Source: an uncultured Bacteroidia bacterium (GTDB lineage Bacteria > Bacteroidota > Bacteroidia > Bacteroidales > UBA932). From it: a stretch of 64,000 bases of DNA. A model generated the notes under the pieces. That model did not search any database. It was not told where the DNA came from and worked only from the letters and a program-made list of their open reading frames with translations. This document shows, piece after piece, positions 17,396-23,758 of this stretch. A program made the translations under genes and the position numbers. The stretch covers positions 124,001 through 188,000 of the forward strand of contig CACXPG010000004.1 of assembly GCA_902769525.1 (NCBI GenBank), written 5' to 3'. Each line of letters opens with the position of its first letter. Within the stretch, counting starts at the first letter, position 1.

Positions 17396-17800
17396 TTATC
17401 TGGTCTTTGAATACTTCCTGAGCATTGTTGAAGAAATGCCCTCGGTCCTCGTTAAAACAACAACATCCTTGCCATTCTGCCGGCACCACTGTTCGGCCCG
17501 CTGAAATCCTGCGTGCTTCTGGTCCTCGCCCCTGGCAAAGACATCAAATTCGTGCTTCTTGATATCCAGGTCTACATCCTTGTAAAGGACAACCTCATCA
17601 ACATACCTGACAGCACTTACCATATACACCCTCTCCTCGGTTGTGTAGATCATCTCGGTTCCTGGCTTGTACTTGAGTATGCTGTCCCCGTCCTGAACGG
17701 CAACTATCAGATAGTCTCCGAGTTCCTTAGCTCTTCTGAAAAGATTGATATGCCCTATGTGAAGCATATCGTAGACTCCAAAAGTGATAACACGTTTCAT
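17396..17800 (-). CDS. tagD: TagD-like cytidylyltransferase (glycerol-3-phosphate cytidylyltransferase family)
   Basis: A 134-residue single-domain nucleotidyltransferase. It begins MKRVITFGVYDMLHIGHINL, containing the HxGH motif, and ends with RTEGISSTMLRK, the RTxGISST signature; both are hallmarks of glycerol-3-phosphate cytidylyltransferases (about 130 residues, matching TagD). The product would be CDP-glycerol or a related CDP-alditol in the cytoplasm. No TagB/TagF polymerase is seen, but licD lies downstream in the same operon, so the activated alcohol is probably used to decorate the polysaccharide. Spacing to capE is 8 nt and to the lipoprotein gene 3 nt. Ethanolamine-phosphate or ADP-heptose-type enzymes are less likely by length and motif. 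Confidence 0.87.
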   Translation of the reverse strand: MKRVITFGVYDMLHIGHINLFRRAKELGDYLIVAVQDGDSILKYKPGTEMIYTTEERVYMVSAVRYVDEVVLYKDVDLDIKKHEFDVFARGEDQKHAGFQRAEQWCRQNGKDVVVLTRTEGISSTMLRKYSKTR

Positions 17801-17808
17801 CGGGAAAA

Positions 17809-18858
17809 CTATTTTGCAACGTTAGGAATGCCATTGAGCTCGTTCTGGATATATTCCAGGGCAGCTATCTTGGCCTTGGTTTCTTTAAGATCGAGGCGTC
17901 TGGTGTTGTTGGAGTTGAATTCCTCAATGGTTACGGCCTTGGTGTTTCCCTCGGTGAAGAACTTGTCGTAGTTAAGGGTACGGTTGTCGGCCGGAACACG
18001 GAAGAAGTTGCCCAGGTCTTCAGCCTTGGAGCATTCCTCCTTGGTCAGAAGGGTCTCGTAGAGTTTCTCGCCGTGGCGGATGCCGATGACCTTTATGTTT
18101 TCCTTGCTGCCGCCAAATAGCTCGCATACGGCTTCAGCCTGTGTCTGGATGGTGCAGGCAGGAGCCTTCTGGACAAGGATGTCTCCGTTCTGGCCGTGCT
18201 CGAATGCAAACAGAACCAGATCCACAGCCTCGTCCAGACTCATTATGAACCTGGTCATTGTCGGTTCGGTGATGGTTATAGGCTGGCCGTTTCTGATCTG
18301 GTCTATCCAAAGCGGGATTACAGATCCCCTGCTGCACATGACGTTACCGTATCGGGTGCAGCAGATCTTGGTAGTGGTGGTCTGCCTTGACTTTGCAACG
18401 GCCACCTTTTCTTCAATTGCCTTGGTGATGCCCATCGCGTTAATCGGGTATGCGGCCTTGTCTGTCGAGAGACAAATTACGCACTTCACCTTCTCCTCGA
18501 TGGCGGCGGTAAGCACGTTGTCGGTTCCGATAACGTTGGTCTTTACAGCCTCCATAGGGAAAAACTCGCAACTAGGAACTTGCTTCAGCGCAGCGGCGTG
18601 AAAGACATAGTCCACGCCGTACATGGCTGACTTGCAGGCACTGAGGTTCCTGACATCGCCGATGTAGAACTTGATCTTGTGAGCAACATCAGGGCACTTG
18701 GCCTGATACTCGTGGCGCATGTCATCCTGCTTTTTCTCGTCGCGGGAGAAGATGCGGATCTCCTTTATGTCTGTTGAAAGGAAACGGCGGAGGACAGCAT
18801 TTCCAAAGCTGCCGGTTCCGCCGGTTATCATCAAGGTTTTGTCTTTGAAAATGGACAT
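17809..18858 (-). CDS. capE: CapE/FnlA-like UDP-GlcNAc 4,6-dehydratase/5-epimerase
   Basis: A 350-residue extended SDR protein, started at the ATG at 18856-18858 (MSIFKDKTLMITGGTGSFG). A longer frame reaching into the superoxide dismutase gene is rejected because homologues begin at this point. Visible features: the GGTGSFGNAVL nucleotide loop, FSRDEKKQDDMR, HAAALKQVP, LSTDKAAYPINAMGITK with the Met-x3-Lys replacing Tyr-x3-Lys as in FnlA/CapE, and GIRHGEKLYETL. It catalyses inverting 4,6-dehydration of UDP-GlcNAc, the first step to UDP-L-FucNAc. Its partners capF and capG are 15 kb downstream at the other end of the same gene run, which is unusual since they are often adjacent. Confidence 0.93.
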   Translation of the reverse strand: MSIFKDKTLMITGGTGSFGNAVLRRFLSTDIKEIRIFSRDEKKQDDMRHEYQAKCPDVAHKIKFYIGDVRNLSACKSAMYGVDYVFHAAALKQVPSCEFFPMEAVKTNVIGTDNVLTAAIEEKVKCVICLSTDKAAYPINAMGITKAIEEKVAVAKSRQTTTTKICCTRYGNVMCSRGSVIPLWIDQIRNGQPITITEPTMTRFIMSLDEAVDLVLFAFEHGQNGDILVQKAPACTIQTQAEAVCELFGGSKENIKVIGIRHGEKLYETLLTKEECSKAEDLGNFFRVPADNRTLNYDKFFTEGNTKAVTIEEFNSNNTRRLDLKETKAKIAALEYIQNELNGIPNVAK

Positions 18859-18875
18859 ATTGTAAGTTTTGCTTT

Positions 18876-19514
18876 CTATTCTTCGTTCTTTGTATATCTG
18901 GCCTCTATCACCTTCCAGTTTACAATGTTCCACAGGGCATTCAAATGGGCTGGACGGCGGTTCTGGTAATCGAGATAATAAGCATGCTCCCACACGTCAA
19001 ATGTCAACAGCGGGGTCTCCTTCCTGAGAACAGGATTGTGGGCGCCTGGCTCCTGGCTGATGGCAAGCGTGCCGTCTTGCTTTGCTGAAAGCCAGACCCA
19101 TCCGCTGCCAAAAAGAGTTGCGCCTTTGGCCTCAAACTCTGCCCTGAAAGCCTGAAGACTGCCCCACTGCGCTTCAATCTGCCTGCTCAGCGATGGAGCC
19201 GCAGCCCTGATCTGGTCATCTGAAACAGTCTCCACAGAAAGTTCCTGTCCGTTCCAGAATGTTTTCGGAGCCTGGAACTGGGTGAAATACAGATTGTGGT
19301 TAAGCACCTGTCCGGAATTGTTGAAGATTCCGCCCTCTGAATGGCGGACTATGGATTCTAGAGGCATCTGCTCGTAAGGGAGGCCGGCAATTAGCTTGTT
19401 CAGGTTGTCGACATAGCCCTGAAGATGCTTGCCGTAATGAAACTCAATTGTATTTGAGCTTATTACAGGCTCAAGAGCTTCTTTATGGTATGGTAAATCT
19501 ATGAGTTTAAACAT
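18876..19514 (-). CDS. sodB: Superoxide dismutase, Fe/Mn family
   Basis: A 212-residue Fe/Mn superoxide dismutase. Metal ligands by motif are His26 (EFHYGKH), His73 (LNHNLYF), Asp173 and His177 (TFDVWEHAYY). Gln69 in FNNSGQVLNH occupies the position of the active-site glutamine of iron-type enzymes, so iron or cambialistic use is more likely than strict manganese. No signal peptide is visible, so the enzyme should be cytoplasmic. It disproportionates superoxide, a normal need of anaerobes exposed to oxygen. What is odd is its place: 17 nt after the upxY-like gene and 17 nt before capE, on the same strand, inside the capsule operon, so it is expected to share transcript and antitermination control. 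Confidence 0.95.
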   Translation of the reverse strand: MFKLIDLPYHKEALEPVISSNTIEFHYGKHLQGYVDNLNKLIAGLPYEQMPLESIVRHSEGGIFNNSGQVLNHNLYFTQFQAPKTFWNGQELSVETVSDDQIRAAAPSLSRQIEAQWGSLQAFRAEFEAKGATLFGSGWVWLSAKQDGTLAISQEPGAHNPVLRKETPLLTFDVWEHAYYLDYQNRRPAHLNALWNIVNWKVIEARYTKNEE

Positions 19515-19531
19515 AATGAATCTTTTTGTAA

Positions 19532-20161
19532 TTAAATCTTCTGCATCATCTTGTAAGTGATGCCTTCTATGGTGAACGCGGCTATTTCGCCGATTGAAAG
19601 GACAAATTTCCTGTCTTTTTTGATCCTTTTGACGTGCCCCGAAAGACCTTTGAACGGTCCGTCGGTGACTATGACACGGTCTCCGAAACTGATGTCTTTA
19701 GGCTCGCCGATATAGGTCACATCCAGGTCTTCAGAGGTAATCCAGATGAAAGTCTGCATCTGGTCATCGGGAATTGCAGCCGGGACTCTCTGCTCTCCTG
19801 AAATTCGGGTATAAACGGCAAACTCGCCGGAATGATTGTGCCTGAGAGCCTTGATGAAGTCTTCAGAACATCTGACAAACATCAGCGACGGTATCAGAGG
19901 CTTCCTGATGGTCACTGTCTGCTTTTCTCTTCCGGCCTGGCGGATAACAGCCCTTTTGCTCAATGGAACATCTGTCATCTTGTCTCCGCTGTAAGAAGCA
20001 GAAGCGTTAATTACGCGCCCTTTGGAAACAGTACGGTCCACAGATGTCATTGCAACGTATGTGCTGACATCTTCGTCTGCCTCACAAGCATCCCTCGTAA
20101 CAGTTTCCTGCAGCTGCAGGACCTTGTTCTGAAAAACTTTCAACGCGTACCAGTTGTTCAT
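19532..20161 (-). CDS. upxY: UpxY/NusG-like specialised transcription antiterminator
   Basis: A 209-residue NusG paralogue. It begins MNNWYALKVFQNK, the NGN-domain start, has RKPLIPSLMFVRC in the middle, and ends with a KOW motif, GDRVIVTDGPFKGLSGHVKRI. The NGN domain contains a longer insert (residues about 30-75) than housekeeping NusG. UpxY proteins of Bacteroides bind the polymerase early in a capsule operon and prevent premature termination, acting only on their own leader. Here the gene lies after wzc rather than first in the operon, and no UpxZ-like antagonist is visible. The 152-nt gap before it is full of hairpins (20186-20293), a likely regulatory leader. Confidence 0.87.
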   Translation of the reverse strand: MNNWYALKVFQNKVLQLQETVTRDACEADEDVSTYVAMTSVDRTVSKGRVINASASYSGDKMTDVPLSKRAVIRQAGREKQTVTIRKPLIPSLMFVRCSEDFIKALRHNHSGEFAVYTRISGEQRVPAAIPDDQMQTFIWITSEDLDVTYIGEPKDISFGDRVIVTDGPFKGLSGHVKRIKKDRKFVLSIGEIAAFTIEGITYKMMQKI

Positions 20162-20313
20162 TTCAAGTCATATCTTCCACTCCCCGCATCGCCGATGCAG
20201 GCAGACTTCAGGCATCAAGGCATTATTCTTCCTTTCCAGCGTCCCCTATCCAAGGGACTGTTGTTTGCCCAAAGCCGGGCTAAGGGACCCGGCCCCCCGT
20301 TTTAACACTCAGT
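20162..20313 (-). promoter_or_regulatory. Hairpin-rich leader between wzc and upxY
   Basis: The 152-nt gap is unusually long for this operon and holds three perfect stems. Read on the minus strand they come in this order: GCCGGG/CCCGGC with an 8-nt loop (20274-20293), GTCCC/GGGAC with an 8-nt loop (20241-20258), and GCATC/GATGC with a 3-nt loop (20186-20198). The first loop repeats the GTCCCTT of the second stem, so the GGGAC arm could pair with either copy, giving two exclusive folds. A short TTT follows the first stem. This may be an attenuator, or the RNA element on which the UpxY-like factor is loaded. The stems are seen; the function is inferred. Confidence 0.55.
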
Positions 20314-22749
20314 TTATGATTCGGACTTTTCGTCTTTGTTGGAACCGTAGTAGCCGTAGGAATGATATCCGTAGCCGTAACGGTAACCGTATCTGTAGCC
20401 GTATCTGTAGCCATATCTTCCGGTAGAAGCCATCTCTGTACCGTTGAGTATGACAGCAAGGTTCTTGTACTTGCCGGTCTTGTAACTGTCTTCAAGCTCG
20501 GACAGGAAACTCTTGTCGAGCAAGCCGGCCCTGATAAGGAAGACTGTCATGTCGACGCTCTTGCCGATGATCTGGGTATCAGCCACGATATCAACAGGAG
20601 GGCAGTCAATCAGGATATAGTCATATTCGCCTCTGAGCATTTCAACTGCCTTGCCGAATCTCTCGTCTGCAACAAGCTCGGTCGGGTTAGGCGGGATAGG
20701 ACCTACTGGAATGTAGTCCAGTGTCTTGTACTTGTCACTCTTTATGATCAGGCTTCTAAGGTCGTCGGTCTTCTTTGACAGATAGTTGCTTATACCTGTA
20801 TGAGGCTTGCCGAAGAATGAAGACATAGACGCGTGGCGAAGGTCACCGTCTATGATCAGGATCTTCTTGTTCTTGATAGCCAGCGCTACGGCAAGGTTAA
20901 TGGTAGTAAAGCTCTTACCTGAACCAGGATTGTAGGATGTCAGGGCGATAACCTTGTTCTCTCCGCTTGTCATGAACTCCAGGTTGGTCCTCAATACTCG
21001 GAACGCCTCGTTGATGACATTACGGTTACCAGGTTTTACTACTATCGGGTCATTCTTGACTTCTTCCCTACGTGTTATCTTGTTCCACATGCGCTTGCCC
21101 CAGCTTGGCTTTTCAAATGCGTAAGGAATCTCGCCAATAAACGGAGCGGTCACGCTCTTGAGGTCATCCTTTCCTCTAACCTTGTTGTAGAAGGTCTCAA
21201 TCAGGTAGATGACAGCCAAAGGAATCAGAAGACCAAGCATAAGGGCCACCAGGAGAATCATGTTCTTCTTAGGTGCAACTGGAGAGAACACACCGCTTGG
21301 AGTGTCTATGATTCTGGTATTGTAGGCGGTAAAAGCCTGATTAAGCTCGTTCTCCTCTCTCTTCTGGAGAAGGAAAAGATATATGGCCTGCTTTACAGCC
21401 TGCTTTCTTTCAACGCTGAGCAGATACTTGGCCTGGTTAGGGTTTGCGGATATCTTCGCCGATGTCTGGGCACCTGCTCTCTGGAGAGTTCCCATCTGGG
21501 TGTTGAGGTTCTCTATCTGGTTGTCAACAGATGTCACAATCGCGTTCCTCATTCCGTTAAGCTGCTGGTCAAGTTCCTGTACCAAAGGGTTTTCAGGGCT
21601 TGTGGAGTTTGCCAGGTTGTTTCTGTAGAGGAGTTTTTCGTTATATTCCTTGATCTGGTTTTCCAGTCCGCCTGCCCTTCCGCCGAGACTTGCCGGAAGA
21701 ACCTGGGAACTGCGGTCGTCGTTGGTCAGATAGTTGCGGATGTACTTGGCCATATAGAGCTCATTGCCAAGTTCCTGCTGCTGGTTACGTATCTGGGCGC
21801 TCTGCTGCATATACATAGTTCCTGCTGTCGCAACGTCAGGAATCATCTGCTGGCTCTTGAATGAAGAAACGTCGCTGTCCACGTTGGAAAGCTCGTCCTC
21901 GATAACTTCAAGACGGTCGTTGATAAACAGGGAAGTGCTCCTTGCAATCTGGTTCTTGTCCTTAACCCAGTTCTCGTTGTAGACACCTATCAGAGTGTTC
22001 AGAATGTCCTCTGCCCTTGGAATGGAGCGGTCTTTCACAGAGAGGGTTATTACCCTGGACATCTTGTCGGATATGGCGGTGGACAATTCTGAGCGATATC
22101 TTGTAATGGCTCCGTAAAGAGTTGCCTTGCGGACATTTATCTGCTTTACATCCTTGTTTTCGTTCATCGTAGGCGTGATTATGACTTTGCCTATAGGAGA
22201 ATCAAGGGTAAGAGTGTCAAGACCGTTGTATTCAGCATCCACTGAGCCTGGAACCTTCTCTCCCTTGAACTGGAATTTGCCCAGCGATATCTTGTCCTTG
22301 CCTTTGAAATAAATCTCGAAGGATGCGTTTTCAGTGTCGGTGACGTCAGGAAGCTGAACCGTCAGAGGAAGAGTGTTGGCATACAGCACTTTCTCCCTGA
22401 AGCGGATAGGAGTTGAATAATCCATGTCCAGATGGAGGCGGCGCACAACTTCCTGCATAGTGCTTCTCGCGCCGAAGGCCTTTATTTCGTCATAAACGCT
22501 GGACTTTGACTGGAAGATGTTGAAGTCTGTCATTCCCTCGATGCTGGAAGATACGGAACGCCTCTGGTTATCTTCCTTGATCTGGACTTCCGCAGAACGC
22601 AAATACTCTGGCTCAAAGCGGACTATATAAACTATCGCGATGAAAAGGCAGATTGCCAGACTGAGTGCAAACCATTTCCATCTTCTCAGGCACGCATAGA
22701 CCAGGTCTTTGATGCTGAGGCTGTTGTCTTGTTCGTTATTCTGTGCCAT
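20314..22749 (-). CDS. wzc: Wzc-like polysaccharide co-polymerase and tyrosine autokinase
   Basis: An 811-residue PCP-2a protein. The N-terminus (Wzz domain) has one membrane helix near residues 32-52, and a long coiled-coil periplasmic part spans about 230-420. The second membrane helix (MILLVALMLGLLIPLAVIYL) is near residue 495. The cytoplasmic BY-kinase has Walker A YNPGSGKS (Lys612), Walker A' LIIDGDLRHAS and Walker B LIDCPPVDIV. The C-terminus is a tyrosine cluster built of RYGY repeats, the usual autophosphorylation tail. It controls chain length and export together with Wza. No cognate low-molecular-weight or PHP phosphatase is seen in the window. Nine nt separate it from the wza stop. 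Confidence 0.93.
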   Translation of the reverse strand: MAQNNEQDNSLSIKDLVYACLRRWKWFALSLAICLFIAIVYIVRFEPEYLRSAEVQIKEDNQRRSVSSSIEGMTDFNIFQSKSSVYDEIKAFGARSTMQEVVRRLHLDMDYSTPIRFREKVLYANTLPLTVQLPDVTDTENASFEIYFKGKDKISLGKFQFKGEKVPGSVDAEYNGLDTLTLDSPIGKVIITPTMNENKDVKQINVRKATLYGAITRYRSELSTAISDKMSRVITLSVKDRSIPRAEDILNTLIGVYNENWVKDKNQIARSTSLFINDRLEVIEDELSNVDSDVSSFKSQQMIPDVATAGTMYMQQSAQIRNQQQELGNELYMAKYIRNYLTNDDRSSQVLPASLGGRAGGLENQIKEYNEKLLYRNNLANSTSPENPLVQELDQQLNGMRNAIVTSVDNQIENLNTQMGTLQRAGAQTSAKISANPNQAKYLLSVERKQAVKQAIYLFLLQKREENELNQAFTAYNTRIIDTPSGVFSPVAPKKNMILLVALMLGLLIPLAVIYLIETFYNKVRGKDDLKSVTAPFIGEIPYAFEKPSWGKRMWNKITRREEVKNDPIVVKPGNRNVINEAFRVLRTNLEFMTSGENKVIALTSYNPGSGKSFTTINLAVALAIKNKKILIIDGDLRHASMSSFFGKPHTGISNYLSKKTDDLRSLIIKSDKYKTLDYIPVGPIPPNPTELVADERFGKAVEMLRGEYDYILIDCPPVDIVADTQIIGKSVDMTVFLIRAGLLDKSFLSELEDSYKTGKYKNLAVILNGTEMASTGRYGYRYGYRYGYRYGYGYHSYGYYGSNKDEKSES
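20369..20418 (-). repeat. Tandem RYGY-coding repeat in the Wzc tail
   Basis: About four near-identical 12-nt units (coding strand: aga tac ggc tac and synonyms) encode consecutive Arg-Tyr-Gly-Tyr blocks just before the Wzc C-terminus; two neighbouring units are identical and the others differ only at synonymous positions. Short units of this kind can gain or lose copies by slippage without breaking the frame (12 = 4 codons), so the number of phosphorylatable tyrosines may vary between strains. Confidence 0.75.
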
Positions 22750-22757
22750 ATCAAACG

Positions 22758-23588
22758 CTAAAGTTTAATTAACAATGTGATGACTGAAGTTAGCAGAGAG
22801 GCAAGGCTAATCCAGAATGTTGTGCTTCTGACATTATTGCCGTTAACTGTAGACTGCCTCATCTTGACCTCATTAGGTTCTACATAAATGATATCGTTCT
22901 GCTTGAGGAAATACACCGGAGAATTCAGAGTGGACTCTGCACTTGTAAGGTTCACGTTGTATGTTCTCTGGACATCGCCTTCTGTACGGATAACTCTGAC
23001 ATTCTCGCGGTTTCCGTAAATGGTAAGGTCTCCTGCCATAGAAAGCGCGTCAAGAATATTCAGGTTGTCCTTGTTGAGAGCAAAGTGTCCCGGATTGTGG
23101 ACCTCACCCATAATGGAGATGCCCAGGTTCATGAACTCAATGGTAACGACAGGATTGAACTGCTCGGTAGCCCACTTTCCATCCATAACCTTTTTCTTTA
23201 CGGCTGCAGCGGCCTCGCTTCTGGTCAGGCCGGCCAGATGTATCTTGCCTATCATAGGGAAATCTACATCCCCGTTAGGGTCAAGAGTATATCCGGACAT
23301 CTGTGCACTCTGGTAAGAACCGTCTCTTGATGATGATCCCAGCCTGTGAGTAACAAACGGAAGGTTGAGGATACTAGACGATTCGGCATCTTTGGTATTG
23401 ACGATGATGGAAATCATGTCCCCTGGCTGAAGCCTGATTGTCGCTTGAGTAAGATTAATTGAGGTGTCACGCCCGGCAGTATCCTGGAAATACGCAATCT
23501 TTGTCGGCGTAGCACACGAAAACAACAATAACGCCGCTAAAAGCATACATGCTCCTCCGGCAATTTTCGTACGAATTTGTCTTCTCAT
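22758..23588 (-). CDS. wza: Wza-like outer-membrane polysaccharide export lipoprotein
   Basis: A 276-residue protein from the ATG at 23586-23588. It begins MRRQIRTKIAGG and has a lipobox LLFSC with Cys25, so it is a lipoprotein. The poly_export domain follows (LRLQPGDMISIIV, DPNGDVDFPMIGKIHL, GLTRSEAAAAV), then SLBB-like repeats (ISIMGEVHNPGHFAL, NLNILDALSMAGDLTIYGN), and a C-terminal hydrophobic helix (FWISLASLLTSVITLLI). It forms the outer-membrane channel that passes polymer handed on by Wzc, whose gene follows. A longer frame upstream is rejected because it would place the signal peptide in the middle. A Bacteroides-like -7 box and a strong hairpin lie just upstream. Confidence 0.92.
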   Translation of the reverse strand: MRRQIRTKIAGGACMLLAALLLFSCATPTKIAYFQDTAGRDTSINLTQATIRLQPGDMISIIVNTKDAESSSILNLPFVTHRLGSSSRDGSYQSAQMSGYTLDPNGDVDFPMIGKIHLAGLTRSEAAAAVKKKVMDGKWATEQFNPVVTIEFMNLGISIMGEVHNPGHFALNKDNLNILDALSMAGDLTIYGNRENVRVIRTEGDVQRTYNVNLTSAESTLNSPVYFLKQNDIIYVEPNEVKMRQSTVNGNNVRSTTFWISLASLLTSVITLLIKL

Positions 23589-23644
23589 AGATGTATTATT
23601 TTCAAATTTTCTATCTCTCTTTTTGCACAAATGATATAAGTCAT

Positions 23645-23652
23645 CAAATTTA
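23645..23652 (-). promoter_or_regulatory. Candidate promoter -7 box of the wza transcript
   Basis: On the minus strand the octamer TAAATTTG fits the Bacteroidota -7 element TAnnTTTG. The -33 region at the right distance is only T-rich (TTTT rather than TTTG), so the promoter would be weak or regulated. Predicted leader about 50 nt before the wza start. Confidence 0.45.
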
Positions 23653-23692
23653 CGCATTTTTTCTTGAAAAGAAAAACTTGCATAGACAATCA

Positions 23693-23720
23693 GGGCCGCC
23701 GTCAATAATGACAGCGGCCC
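23693..23720 (-). terminator. Perfect 12-bp hairpin between the UDP-sugar dehydrogenase and wza genes
   Basis: A 28-nt inverted repeat, GGGCCGCTGTCA and its complement (one G-T pair), closes a TTAT tetraloop. It begins about 38 nt after the dehydrogenase stop and lies upstream of the candidate wza promoter. No T-run follows on either strand, so it is not a standard intrinsic terminator; it could be a stabiliser, a rho-assisted terminator or a transcript boundary. Confidence 0.55.
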
Positions 23721-23758
23721 GTCAATTGCCAGAACAAGCCTTGCCAGAAGCAAAACTG

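Noticed and set aside
18859-18993. N-terminal extension of CapE into the SOD gene
   Set aside because: CapE homologues start at MSIFKDK-like sequence, and the extension lies in the conserved end of the SOD gene.
20162-20313. A named riboswitch class
   Set aside because: The stems do not fit any class I can recall in detail; only the structure is reported.
20369-20418. Possible CRISPR or VNTR outside genes
   Set aside because: The short repeats are in frame inside wzc and code for its tyrosine tail; no spacers or conserved 25-35 nt repeats exist.
23589-23753. N-terminal extension of Wza
   Set aside because: It would place a lipoprotein signal 55 residues into the protein; the region is better explained as promoter and hairpin.
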